Under the pieces are notes generated by a model. The model did not search any database, had not been told where the DNA came from, and worked only from the letters and a program-made list of their open reading frames with translations. Positions 31,470-40,518 of a stretch of 64,000 nt of DNA are shown here, in pieces. The stretch is from Enterobacter cloacae (GTDB taxonomy: Bacteria > Pseudomonadota > Gammaproteobacteria > Enterobacterales > Enterobacteriaceae). Each line of letters opens with the position of its first letter. The first letter of the stretch is position 1. The position numbers were made by a program, and so were the translations under genes. The DNA lies in NCBI GenBank assembly GCA_014169315.1, contig AP022133.1:2666001-2730000 (forward strand), read 5' to 3'.

Positions 31470-32522
31470 ATGGTTTTCAGAATCGCAAGTTCCCCCTACA
31501 CCCATAACCAGCGTCAGACGTCCCGGATTATGATGCTGGTCTGTCTGGCCGCACTGCCGGGCATCGCCGTACAGTGCTGGTTTTTCGGCTGGGGAACCCT
31601 TTTCCAGTTAGTCCTGGGTTGCGCCAGTGCGTTAACGGCTGAAGCGCTGGTGCTGAAGCTGCGTAAGATGGATGTCTCCCGTATTCTGAGCGACAACTCC
31701 GCGCTGTTAACCGGCCTGCTACTGGCTATCAGTATTCCACCGTTTGCTCCGTGGTGGATGGTGGTTCTCGGTACCGTGTTCGCAGTGATCATTGCCAAAC
31801 AACTCTATGGCGGGCTGGGCCATAACCCGTTTAACCCGGCGATGATCGGTTACGTGGTTCTGCTGATCTCCTTCCCGGTACAGATGACCAGCTGGTTGCC
31901 GCCGCACGAAATAGCAGCCACAGTGCCAGGTTTTATGGATGCCCTGCAGATGATCTTTACCAGCCATACGGCATCCGGTGCCGATATGAACACGCTGCGT
32001 ATGGGTGTGGACGGTATCAGCCAGGCCACCCCACTTGATACCTTTAAAACCTCCCTGCATGCCGGGCACAGCGTTGAGCAGATCATGAAATCGGCGATTT
32101 ACAGCGGTGTGCTGGCAGGTGCTGGCTGGCAGTGGGTCAACCTGGCGTATCTGCTGGGTGGCGTGTTCCTGTTGCAACAAAAAGCGATTCGCTGGCATAT
32201 TCCGGTCAGTTTCCTTGTGACGCTGGCAGTCTGTTCCACGCTGGGCTGGGTGTTTTCTCCTGAGTCACTTGCCAGCCCGCAGATGCATCTGCTCTCCGGC
32301 GCGACCATGCTGGGTGCGTTCTTTATCCTGACCGACCCGGTCACAGCGTCTACCACCAATCGCGGTCGCCTGATTTTCGGCGCGCTCGCCGGGCTGCTGG
32401 TGTGGCTTATTCGTAGCTTTGGCGGCTACCCGGACGGTGTTGCCTTCGCCGTCCTGCTTGCCAACATCACCGTTCCGCTCATTGACTACTACACGCGTCC
32501 GCGTGTGTATGGTCATCGTTAA
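31470..32522 (+). CDS. rsxD: Electron transport complex subunit RsxD
   Basis: 350 residues of the NqrB/RnfD family with about nine membrane helices. The covalent FMN site is the Thr in the stretch [20 protein letters not shown] (about residue 187 region in relatives has the conserved S/TGAT). It starts directly after the rsxC stop and precedes rsxG. It forms part of the ion-pumping membrane core in Rnf-type complexes. Confidence 0.94.
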   Translation: MVFRIASSPYTHNQRQTSRIMMLVCLAALPGIAVQCWFFGWGTLFQLVLGCASALTAEALVLKLRKMDVSRILSDNSALLTGLLLAISIPPFAPWWMVVLGTVFAVIIAKQLYGGLGHNPFNPAMIGYVVLLISFPVQMTSWLPPHEIAATVPGFMDALQMIFTSHTASGADMNTLRMGVDGISQATPLDTFKTSLHAGHSVEQIMKSAIYSGVLAGAGWQWVNLAYLLGGVFLLQQKAIRWHIPVSFLVTLAVCSTLGWVFSPESLASPQMHLLSGATMLGAFFILTDPVTASTTNRGRLIFGALAGLLVWLIRSFGGYPDGVAFAVLLANITVPLIDYYTRPRVYGHR

Positions 32523-32532
32523 GGGTTTCGCT

Positions 32533-33153
32533 ATGCTGAAAACAATGCAAAAACATGGCGTCACGCTGGCCATTTTCGCCGCCGTCCTGACAGGGCTGAC
32601 GGCGCTGGTAAACGCACTGACCAAAACGACCATTGATGAACAGGCAGCGAAGCAGCAAAAAGCGTTGTTCGATCAGGTGATTCCGTCTGACGTCTACGAT
32701 AATGATCTGCAGAAAAGCTGTTTCGTGGTGCAGGCACCGCAGTTAGGCAAAGGCACACATCGCGTCTTTATTGCCCGCAAAGGGGATAAGGCCGTGGGCG
32801 CGGTCATGGAAGCGACGGCCCCCGACGGGTATTCCGGTGCCATTCAACTGCTCGTTGGCAGCGATTTTTCCGGTACCGTGCTGGGTACCCGCGTGACGGC
32901 ACATCATGAAACGCCAGGGCTGGGAGATAAAATCGAACTGCGTCTGAGCGACTGGATTTTGCATTTTGCCGGTAAAGTGATCCACGGTGAGACAGACACG
33001 GCTTTCGCCGTGAAGAAAGATGGCGGCGAATTCGACCAGTTCACGGGCGCAACCATTACCCCGCGCGCCGTCGTCAATGCCGTAAAACGAGCCGGGTTGT
33101 ATGCAGAAACACTGCCCGCGCAAATTAATAATCTTCCGGCCTGTGAGGAGTAG
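32533..33153 (+). CDS. rsxG: Electron transport complex subunit RsxG
   Basis: 206 residues from the ATG at 32533 giving [27 protein letters not shown], a single membrane anchor; earlier in-frame starts fall inside rsxD. The periplasmic FMN-binding domain contains the covalent flavin motif [12 protein letters not shown], where the Thr is flavinylated. It belongs to the NqrC/RnfG family. Confidence 0.95.
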   Translation: MLKTMQKHGVTLAIFAAVLTGLTALVNALTKTTIDEQAAKQQKALFDQVIPSDVYDNDLQKSCFVVQAPQLGKGTHRVFIARKGDKAVGAVMEATAPDGYSGAIQLLVGSDFSGTVLGTRVTAHHETPGLGDKIELRLSDWILHFAGKVIHGETDTAFAVKKDGGEFDQFTGATITPRAVVNAVKRAGLYAETLPAQINNLPACEE

Positions 33154-33155
33154 TC

Positions 33156-33842
33156 ATGAGCCAGGTTAAAGAGGTTATCGTCCAGGGGCTGTGGAAAAAC
33201 AACTCCGCACTGGTGCAATTGCTGGGGATGTGCCCGCTGCTGGCAGTGACATCCACCGCCACCAACGCGCTTGGCCTGGGGCTGGCGACAACGCTGGTGC
33301 TGACCCTGACCAACCTGTCCATCTCCGCGCTGCGACGCTGGACACCGTCGGAAATCCGCATTCCGATTTACGTGATGATCATCGCTTCGGTGGTGAGTAT
33401 CGTTCAGATGCTGATTAACGCCTATGCTTTTGGTCTGTACCAGTCTCTGGGGATTTTTATTCCGCTTATCGTGACCAACTGTATTGTGGTCGGACGCGCT
33501 GAAGCCTTTGCGGTGAAGAACAGCCCGGCAATGTCAGCCCTGGATGGTTTTTCCATCGGCATGGGTGCGACCTGCGCAATGTTTGTTCTGGGATCTCTGC
33601 GTGAAATTCTGGGCAACGGAACGCTGTTTGACGGTGCCGATGCGCTGCTGGGCGGCTGGGCAAAAGCGTTGCGTATCGAGGTGTTCCATACGGATACACC
33701 ATTCCTGCTGGCGATGTTACCGCCGGGCGCTTTTATTGGCCTCGGCATGATGCTGGCGGTAAAATATCTGATTGATGAGAAACGTAAACGCCGTGCTGCC
33801 GAGCGCAGCGTACAGGAAGGGATACCCGAGAAGGCCTCATGA
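33156..33842 (+). CDS. rsxE: Electron transport complex subunit RsxE
   Basis: 228 residues of the NqrD/RnfE family with six helices. It shows the conserved [19 protein letters not shown] and the central [13 protein letters not shown], which mirrors the motif in RsxA. It is the last complex subunit, and its stop overlaps the nth start by four bases (ATGA). Confidence 0.95.
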   Translation: MSQVKEVIVQGLWKNNSALVQLLGMCPLLAVTSTATNALGLGLATTLVLTLTNLSISALRRWTPSEIRIPIYVMIIASVVSIVQMLINAYAFGLYQSLGIFIPLIVTNCIVVGRAEAFAVKNSPAMSALDGFSIGMGATCAMFVLGSLREILGNGTLFDGADALLGGWAKALRIEVFHTDTPFLLAMLPPGAFIGLGMMLAVKYLIDEKRKRRAAERSVQEGIPEKAS

Positions 33843-34474
33843 ATAAAGAAAAACGCATCGCGATCCTGACCCGTCTGCGGGACGAGAACCCACATCCGAC
33901 GACGGAGCTGAATTTTAACTCGCCGTTTGAGCTATTGATCGCCGTGTTGCTTTCGGCGCAGGCCACTGACGTGAGCGTCAATAAAGCGACTGCCCTGCTC
34001 TATCCGGTAGCCAACACGCCAAAGGCGATGCTGGAGCTTGGTGTAGATGGCGTGAAGTCGTATATCAAAACCATCGGCCTGTTTAACAGCAAAGCGGAAA
34101 ACGTCATCAAGACCTGCCGGATTTTGCTTGAACAGCACGGCGGTGAAGTACCGGAAGATCGTGCTGCGCTGGAGGCGTTACCTGGCGTTGGGCGTAAAAC
34201 AGCTAACGTGGTGTTGAACACTGCGTTTGGCTGGCCAACTATCGCCGTTGACACCCATATTTTCCGCGTATCCAACCGCACTCGCTTCGCACCGGGTAAG
34301 AACGTAGAACAGGTTGAAGAGAAACTGTTAAAAGTGGTTCCCGCCGAATTTAAGGTCGATTGCCATCACTGGTTGATTCTGCATGGCCGTTATACCTGCA
34401 TTGCGCGCAAGCCTCGCTGCGGCTCCTGTATCATTGAAGATCTCTGCGAATACGATAGCAAAGAATCATTGTAA
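33839..34474 (+). CDS. nth: Endonuclease III
   Basis: 211 residues. A bifunctional DNA glycosylase/AP lyase for oxidised pyrimidines. The helix-hairpin-helix [13 protein letters not shown] holds the catalytic Lys120, Asp138 follows in IAVDTH, and the 4Fe-4S cysteines are in [17 protein letters not shown]. It is translationally coupled to rsxE, linking base-excision repair to the redox operon. Confidence 0.97.
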   Translation: MNKEKRIAILTRLRDENPHPTTELNFNSPFELLIAVLLSAQATDVSVNKATALLYPVANTPKAMLELGVDGVKSYIKTIGLFNSKAENVIKTCRILLEQHGGEVPEDRAALEALPGVGRKTANVVLNTAFGWPTIAVDTHIFRVSNRTRFAPGKNVEQVEEKLLKVVPAEFKVDCHHWLILHGRYTCIARKPRCGSCIIEDLCEYDSKESL

Positions 34475-34500
34475 GGGTTGCAGGCGGCAGTGACGTCAGA

Positions 34501-34530
34501 ATGCCCCGGCAGATGATGCTGTCGGGGCAT
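34501..34530. terminator. Hairpin between convergent nth and the RND pump gene
   Basis: ATGCCCCGGCAG...CTGTCGGGGCAT stem with a six-base loop. It lacks a long T-tract, so termination is plausible but not certain. It also marks the left border of the crr accessory block. Confidence 0.5.
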
Positions 34531-34548
34531 GACGTTCTGTCTGGCTTC

Positions 34549-37500
34549 CTACTTTTTCCGCGTGTCAATGAAACGCATAATCACCACATAGAAAACGGGC
34601 ACAAAGAAAACGGCGAGTAAAGTACCACTTATCATACCGCCGAAAACGCCCGTACCAATTGCGTGCTGCGTACTGTCGCTTGCTCCGCTGGCGAACATCA
34701 GTGGCACGACCCCCAGCGTAAAAGCAAGTGACGTCATGAGTATCGGCCTTAAGCGTTGCTTCGACGCAGCTAAAGTTGCCTGTATCAACGTGTGACCCTG
34801 AGCCCGTAACTGCCTCGCAAACTCTATAATCAGAATCGCATTTTTGGCAGACAGCCCTATCAGGGTTATCAGCCCCACTTTGAAAAAGACATCGTTCGTC
34901 ATATTCGCAATGGTCACAGCCAGAACCGCGCCGAGGAGCCCCAGCGGAACAACCAGCATAACCGCAAACGGAATAGACCAGCTTTCATACAGTGCCGCCA
35001 AAACCATAAACACCACTAAAATCGACAGGACAATGAGCCCCGGGAGTTGAGATGCAGACTCTTTTTCCTGTAATGAGCTGCCCGCCCATTCTCCTGCAAA
35101 ACCTGCGGGTAAACGCCCTGCCAGCGTTTCCATCTCTGCCATCGCAGTACCACTGGATCCCCCCGGAGCCGCGCTGCCGGTGATGCGTATAGCAGGATAC
35201 CCCTGATAACGATTTAACTGCTGTGGTGCGACGGCCCAGGATTGGGTCACAAATGTCGACAAGGGTACCATTTGCCCCAAGCGGTTTTTTACCGGGATGT
35301 TCAGTAACTGCTCAGGCTGCATGCGGTAAGGTGCATCGGCCTGTACAATAACCTGCTGAACCCGGCCATTATTTGTGTAGTCATTGACGTAATTTGAGCC
35401 TGTTGTGACGGAAAGCGTTTGATTAATCTCTTCAAACGACACGCTCATGGCTTCCGCCTTTTCCCTGTCCACATTAAGGGCCAGACGGGTTCCCTCCGGA
35501 AGCCCATCAATATAAACATCCGTCAATTGTGAACTCTGGTTGGCATGCCGCACGAGCTCATCCGCTGCATTTTTTAATGCCTGATACCCCTTCCCCCCTC
35601 TGTCCTGCAGGTAATAGGTAAATCCGGATGAGGTCCCCATATCGGAAATTGCCGGTGGAAGCAGGCTCATTGTGACCGCATCAGGAACAGCTTCCATTCT
35701 GGACTGGATATGGTCGGCTTCATCCTGCGCGGTGGCTCCCTTACGGTATTTCCAGTCTTTCAGCGTGGTGAAGGACATTGCCGAATTCGGCCCTGAACCT
35801 GAAAACCCAAATCCGAGGATCATGATGTTGCTTTCAATTGCCTGCCGTGACGCAATTTCATCTTCAAATGTTTTCACCACCTTCAGGGTACGCTGCATCG
35901 TGGCGTCTGCAGGCAGCTGGATAGAAGACATAAAGTAGCCTTGATCTTCGTCTGGCAGAAACGAAGAAGGTAACGAGGATAACCCGACAAACAAGGCACT
36001 ACATAATGCAGCATACAGCAGCATCATGCGCCCGGTCCGCTTCAGAACACCGCCCAGACCGGACTCATAAAAGGACGTGAGCGTGTGGAAACGTGCGTTA
36101 AACCACAACGAAAACGCATTGCCTCTGTTCTTCTGGCCAGGTGGATGAGGCTTAAGCAACGTGGCACACAGCGCAGGTGTAAGCGTTAGCGCCAGAAATG
36201 CCGATAACAAAATAGACACGGCCATAGAAATACAAAATTGCCGGTAAATGATGCCGACGGAACCGGTCGCAAAACCCATTGGAATAAATACGGCGGTGAG
36301 TACGAGCGTAATGCCTATGATTGCTGGCGTGATCTCATGCATAGCTTCCCGCGTTGCATCCCGGGGAGACAACCCTTTTTCTTCCATCAGACGTTCGACG
36401 TTCTCTACGACAACAATGGCGTCATCAACGATGATGCCAATCGCCAGCACCATACCAAACATCGTCAGAATGTTGATGGAATAACCACTTAATAGCATCA
36501 CGGTAAAGGTCCCCAGAAGTGCCACCGGTGCCACAATAGCCGGGATCAGCGTGCAACGTATCTTGTGCAGAAAAAGCAGCATCACAAGGAAGACCAGCAC
36601 CATCGCTTCAGCAAAAGTCTGCATGACTTTCAGAATTGAAAGCTTCACAAAGGGAGCGGTATCAAAGGGAACCGTAAACGCCATCCCTTCAGGAAGAACA
36701 CCTGAAAGCTCGCTAATCCGTTCGCGAATTCCCGATGCCGTGCTTATCGCATTTGCGCCAGGCGAAAGCTGGATAGCGGCTGCCGTGGCAGGTACCCCCT
36801 TCTCGCGGATGCCGAAAGCATAACTTTGCAGCCCGGACTCAACGCGAGCGATATCGGACAACTTCAGACGTGCGCCTGTCGTCTCTGACTTAATGGTGAT
36901 ATTGCGAAAAGCATCCACAGAGGAGAGCTGCCCCATCACCGTAATCGGATACGTCACCCCCTGCCCGGGTACTGTAGGCTCATCGCCCGTTCTGCCAGGT
37001 GAAACGATCATGTTTTGCTGGGCAACGGCAGTCAGTACGTCGGTGACAGAAAGGCCAAAACTGTGCAGTTTCATTGGATCCAGCCATATCCGCAGGGCTT
37101 TTTCACCGCCAAACAACTGAACTTTTCCCACGCCTGGCACCCGCCGAAGCTCATCGCTCACGTTTCTGGCAAAATAGTCGCTCAAATCTGCTTCCTGGTA
37201 CTCTCCTGTGCTGGAGGTTAACCCCACCATCATCAGAAACCCGGAATTTGCCGCCTCAACGTTAATACCGTTTTGACGAACTGCCTGAGGTAGACGGGGC
37301 TCCACAATTTTTATCTGGTTTTGCAGATCCATCTGAGCAAGTTTAATGTCTGTGCCAGGCCTGAACGTGACCGTAATAGAAGCTGTACCGCTGGTATCGC
37401 TGGAGGATTCAAAATAAAGCAAATTATCCACGCCAGAAATTTCACGTTCGATGAGTGAAACGACGGATGTGTTCATGACGTCAGGACTGACGCCAGGGTA

Positions 37501-37644
37501 ACTGACCGAAATAATGATACCAGGCGGCGCGACTGCCGGATACTGAGCGACGGGTAGACGCGGTATAGACAATATTCCAGTCAGGACGATGAACAGCGCC
37601 ACTACCCAGGCGAAAACAGGACGTTCAATAAAAAATTGTGGCAT
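34549..37644 (-). CDS. kexD: Orphan RND multidrug efflux permease (KexD/AdeB-like)
   Basis: 1031 residues, full-length HAE1-family inner-membrane transporter with 12 helices and two periplasmic loops. Seen are the N-terminal MPQFFIERPVFAWVVALFIV, the proton-relay acidic pair in helix 4 (IVDDAIVVVENVER), and the lysine helix 10 motif LSAKNAILIIEFA. It resembles AdeB and the Klebsiella KexD pump. There is no adjacent membrane-fusion protein or outer-membrane channel, so it must borrow partners such as AcrA/TolC. It lies downstream of crrC on the same strand with a 296-base gap that contains a CrrA-type box (37841). The Klebsiella homologue beside crrAB is reported to be induced by CrrB mutations. 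Confidence 0.85.
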   Translation of the reverse strand: MPQFFIERPVFAWVVALFIVLTGILSIPRLPVAQYPAVAPPGIIISVSYPGVSPDVMNTSVVSLIEREISGVDNLLYFESSSDTSGTASITVTFRPGTDIKLAQMDLQNQIKIVEPRLPQAVRQNGINVEAANSGFLMMVGLTSSTGEYQEADLSDYFARNVSDELRRVPGVGKVQLFGGEKALRIWLDPMKLHSFGLSVTDVLTAVAQQNMIVSPGRTGDEPTVPGQGVTYPITVMGQLSSVDAFRNITIKSETTGARLKLSDIARVESGLQSYAFGIREKGVPATAAAIQLSPGANAISTASGIRERISELSGVLPEGMAFTVPFDTAPFVKLSILKVMQTFAEAMVLVFLVMLLFLHKIRCTLIPAIVAPVALLGTFTVMLLSGYSINILTMFGMVLAIGIIVDDAIVVVENVERLMEEKGLSPRDATREAMHEITPAIIGITLVLTAVFIPMGFATGSVGIIYRQFCISMAVSILLSAFLALTLTPALCATLLKPHPPGQKNRGNAFSLWFNARFHTLTSFYESGLGGVLKRTGRMMLLYAALCSALFVGLSSLPSSFLPDEDQGYFMSSIQLPADATMQRTLKVVKTFEDEIASRQAIESNIMILGFGFSGSGPNSAMSFTTLKDWKYRKGATAQDEADHIQSRMEAVPDAVTMSLLPPAISDMGTSSGFTYYLQDRGGKGYQALKNAADELVRHANQSSQLTDVYIDGLPEGTRLALNVDREKAEAMSVSFEEINQTLSVTTGSNYVNDYTNNGRVQQVIVQADAPYRMQPEQLLNIPVKNRLGQMVPLSTFVTQSWAVAPQQLNRYQGYPAIRITGSAAPGGSSGTAMAEMETLAGRLPAGFAGEWAGSSLQEKESASQLPGLIVLSILVVFMVLAALYESWSIPFAVMLVVPLGLLGAVLAVTIANMTNDVFFKVGLITLIGLSAKNAILIIEFARQLRAQGHTLIQATLAASKQRLRPILMTSLAFTLGVVPLMFASGASDSTQHAIGTGVFGGMISGTLLAVFFVPVFYVVIMRFIDTRKK

Positions 37645-37840
37645 TAAATATACTTCCAGTCAGCTAACATAACGTTCAGGTAAGTCAGAATGCTCCACCC
37701 GATAAACGTCTATCGTCGTCGGTTGTTACCCGTTTACCGGGATCCCGGAGTGGCAAAATTTTTGTAAGCAGCTGCGGAATGTCATCCAGATAAAGCGACA
37801 TTCAGCATGTGTTGAGTCTACGGTGTACATGTTTAGAGTG

Positions 37841-37858
37841 TATGGGGGGTTTATGGAG
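37841..37858 (-). promoter_or_regulatory. Candidate CrrA box upstream of the RND pump gene
   Basis: On the plus strand TATGGGG-GGTT-TATGGAG: two heptamers with an 11-base period. On the gene strand this reads CTCCATA-N4-CCCCATA. It lies 197 bases before the pump start codon. It matches the boxes at 38482 and 41477 in sequence, period and orientation. Confidence 0.5.
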
Positions 37859-37940
37859 GAAATGTTGAGCCAGGCTCAGAGATCTTGCGCCCCCCTATTT
37901 AGATAAATATGTAATATCTGAATTTGTGTTACACATGCAT

Positions 37941-38333
37941 TCAAATCATTCTCATGATCAGATATAAAGGTGAGCCAATAAAAAAGATCAACAAAAAACA
38001 TTCATAGTAAAAGACCAGATCGTCTATATCTGGCGGAACATTCAGCAGCGTGGTGAAGATAAGGATAAGGTAAGCAAAAATCACCACCAAACCAAAAGTC
38101 AAAATACATAACTCCTTAAGCGCCCCTGATTTTTTTTGCGAAATGAGTAACAGAACTGACATTGATATGCAGCCATAAATCAACGGTGACGAGAGGATGG
38201 TTGACGCCACTTGCTCTTCTTCATTGTGCATCAGAACCAGCCAAAGATAGAGCAACCCCCAGGACATTAACAGGAATACAAATGAGATGCTGATTTTTCT
38301 GGATACTGCATATTTTTTAATGTTCATACTCAT
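37941..38333 (-). CDS. crrC: Small four-helix membrane protein, CrrC-like
   Basis: 130 residues with four hydrophobic helices at about 14-34, 46-64, 73-95 and 108-128, and a short basic N terminus (MSMNIKKYAVSRK). A second Met two codons in is an alternative start. In Klebsiella pneumoniae, CrrC is a small protein next to crrAB that is strongly induced by activated CrrB and in turn raises PmrAB-dependent lipid A modification. Size, position and divergence from crrA fit; I cannot confirm residue identity without a search. It has a CrrA-type box upstream (38482). Confidence 0.72.
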   Translation of the reverse strand: MSMNIKKYAVSRKISISFVFLLMSWGLLYLWLVLMHNEEEQVASTILSSPLIYGCISMSVLLLISQKKSGALKELCILTFGLVVIFAYLILIFTTLLNVPPDIDDLVFYYECFLLIFFIGSPLYLIMRMI

Positions 38334-38481
38334 TAGCGTCGAAATTTAATTAATGTGGCAAGTCATGGACAGGTTCTTTTTCCAGAAGTTCATTTGTTCA
38401 CAGAATATATCCTTCCCATCTATACCTGAATGCACGCCCTGCACACTATTACACTACAGTGTTGAGTGTTTATTTCCGTAA

Positions 38482-38499
38482 TGTGGAGCCAATGTGGAG
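38482..38499 (-). promoter_or_regulatory. Candidate CrrA box in the crrC-crrA divergent region
   Basis: Plus strand TGTGGAG-CCAA-TGTGGAG inside the perfect 9-base direct repeat AATGTGGAG-CC-AATGTGGAG (38480-38499), 11-base period. On the crrC strand it is CTCCACA-N4-CTCCACA, about 150 bases before crrC. It could also serve crrA. The rest of this 375-base divergent spacer shows no other feature. Confidence 0.55.
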
Positions 38500-38708
38500 A
38501 TACCATTCTAAATAACCTTTATCACTTACCTGATACAACAATGGAAATTTTCACTATAACTGCAACTTTTACATAAAAGGAGGGTCTGAATGCTTCATAC
38601 AGACCTGACAGGTCAAACAATGGGCGTTAATTTGCTTTTGGTATCAAATTTTTCAGCCATATACTCAGATAAGACATAGCATATATTATCCGTACAACAG
38701 GAGATAAA

Positions 38709-39413
38709 ATGAACAAAAACAACCTAATCCTGGTTGCCGAAGATGATGATGAAATCGCCGATATCCTGATGAGCTATTTACAACGTGCGGGAATGAAGAC
38801 GCTCAGGGCGGCGGATGGCGAGCTGGCAATAAGCCTTAGTCGCCTTAATAAACCCGATCTTATCTTGCTGGACATCCACCTGCCCGTGTTTGATGGCTGG
38901 AGTGTCCTGACAACGTTGCGTAAAGAAAGTAATGTTCCCGTCATTATGGTCACCGCGCTTGATCAGGATATGGATAAACTCATGGGCTTACGGCTTGGTG
39001 CTGATGATTATGTTATCAAACCCTTTAATCCTTCCGAGGTGGTTGCAAGGGTTGAAGCGGTGCTGCGCCGAACAAAACCCAACGCACAGCAGGCTGGTGC
39101 CAGACCACTCAGAACGCCATTTATTACCATCTACCCTGATGATTTCTATATTGAGATCACCGTCGGGAGTGACGTTGTTACCCCGGTACTGACAACAACC
39201 GAATTTAAGCTCCTGACTTATCTGGCCAGAAACCCGAGAAAAGTGTGTTCCCGTGAAGAATTACTTAACGCCTGCCTGCCCGAAGGCGACACGCTTGACC
39301 GAACGGTAGACAGCCACATGAGTAAACTGCGTAAAAAACTTGAACACGCAGGCCTTAAAGGGGTTCCAGAAAGTATAAGGGGGATGGGTTACCGGTTGGG
39401 TGAGAATAAATGA
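38709..39413 (+). CDS. crrA: OmpR-family response regulator CrrA
   Basis: 234 residues with AGGAG upstream. Receiver domain (about 1-120): acidic triad EDDD, phospho-Asp in LILLDIHLPVFDGW, switch residues VTALDQD, Lys in YVIKPFNP. The winged-helix DNA-binding domain (about 140-232) contains TTTEFKLLTYLARNPRKV and RTVDSHMSKLRKKLE...IRGMGYRL. It is strikingly close to AdeR of Acinetobacter and fits CrrA of Klebsiella. It overlaps crrB by four bases (ATGA). Confidence 0.85.
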   Translation: MNKNNLILVAEDDDEIADILMSYLQRAGMKTLRAADGELAISLSRLNKPDLILLDIHLPVFDGWSVLTTLRKESNVPVIMVTALDQDMDKLMGLRLGADDYVIKPFNPSEVVARVEAVLRRTKPNAQQAGARPLRTPFITIYPDDFYIEITVGSDVVTPVLTTTEFKLLTYLARNPRKVCSREELLNACLPEGDTLDRTVDSHMSKLRKKLEHAGLKGVPESIRGMGYRLGENK

Positions 39414-40477
39414 GAAAAGAGCCTATTCTGAGCCGTCAAATATTGACGTACATGCTATCGCTAACGTTCATCATCATTATTATCTCCATCGTGGGAACCT
39501 ATTTATTTTATACCTTTTTAATAGATTACATTCCGGGAGGTCTGGCATCCGGAGAAGAAGACAAGATGACCTTGCTGGACTGGTCATGGATAATCATCGC
39601 GACAACAACCAGTCTGATGATTTCCCTCTTTTTCACATTGAAATTGTCAGCAAGAATACTGACTCCGCTAAACGCTGTAGCCTATAGCCTGAAACGCATT
39701 TCACAAGGGGATCTTGATGCCAGGGCGTATTGTGCTACGTCGCAGTTGGGGGAGATAAATAACCTTGTTAATGATTTCAACGAAATGGCCGAAAAGTTGC
39801 AAACGCTGGAGGCCCAGAGACAGTCGTGGAATGCGGCTATTGCCCATGAACTCAGAACACCCGTGACGATTCTGCGGGGACGGCTTCAGGGGCTGGTAGA
39901 CGGTGTTTTTGAACCGGACGCGGCTTTGTTCAAAAATCTGCTCAAGCAAACCGAAGGGTTAACCCATCTGATTGAAGATCTCAGGGTTGTTAGCTCTTCC
40001 GGAGGAGCAGGTTATACATTATCACCCTGTGAAGTTGATCTTCAGGAAACGATAACAAGTGCGCTTGATGCCTTCGCGATGGAATTTAAAAGCAATCATT
40101 TCAATATTATAACTGAACTCAGACACCAGCACTGCGTCTGCGATCCCTTGCGCATTATTCAGTGCCTGACCGTACTCTTTGATAATGCCTTACACTATTC
40201 AACATCGAAGACACTCGTCGTGAGAAATGGCGTTACTGATAAAGAAAACTACATTCTGATTGAGGATAAGGGCCCCGGCATTCCCCAACCATTTCAGAAA
40301 TTTTTGTTCCAGCCCTTTCAGCGTGGAGAAGGCGCACGAGAAGCCAATCCCGAAGGGTGCGGGCTTGGGTTATCGGTGGTCAGAGCTATCATGTTAGCCC
40401 ACAGTGGTGATGCAAGTTACAGGCTAACGCAGCAGAATCACTCAGTATTCAGGCTGTCATGGCCAGTGGCTAAGTAA
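39410..40477 (+). CDS. crrB: Sensor histidine kinase CrrB
   Basis: 355 residues. TM1 at about 13-36, a short periplasmic loop, TM2 at about 58-78, HAMP, the H box WNAAIAHELRTPVTILRGRL with the phospho-accepting His146, then the ATPase domain with the N box (FDNALHYS), EDKGPGI and GCGLGLSVV. Residues Gln10, Tyr31, Trp140, Asn141, Pro151 and Ser195 coincide in identity and number with the positions where Klebsiella CrrB substitutions were reported to give colistin resistance (Q10L, Y31H, W140R, N141I, P151S, S195N, from memory), and all are the unmutated residues. This strongly supports the assignment. Confidence 0.88.
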   Translation: MRKEPILSRQILTYMLSLTFIIIIISIVGTYLFYTFLIDYIPGGLASGEEDKMTLLDWSWIIIATTTSLMISLFFTLKLSARILTPLNAVAYSLKRISQGDLDARAYCATSQLGEINNLVNDFNEMAEKLQTLEAQRQSWNAAIAHELRTPVTILRGRLQGLVDGVFEPDAALFKNLLKQTEGLTHLIEDLRVVSSSGGAGYTLSPCEVDLQETITSALDAFAMEFKSNHFNIITELRHQHCVCDPLRIIQCLTVLFDNALHYSTSKTLVVRNGVTDKENYILIEDKGPGIPQPFQKFLFQPFQRGEGAREANPEGCGLGLSVVRAIMLAHSGDASYRLTQQNHSVFRLSWPVAK

Positions 40478-40493
40478 CGTCAGCGACATCATG

Positions 40494-40518
40494 AAACAGG
40501 CTCATGCGAGCCTGTTTT
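40494..40518. terminator. Bidirectional terminator between crrB and the ATP-grasp gene
   Basis: AAACAGGCTC-ATGC-GAGCCTGTTTT. It overlaps the stop codon of the convergent ATP-grasp gene. Confidence 0.85.

Noticed and set aside
39410..40477. Calling the two-component pair BaeSR or AdeRS
   Set aside because: Similarity to AdeRS is clear, but the gene neighbours and the six matching CrrB residue positions fit CrrAB much better.
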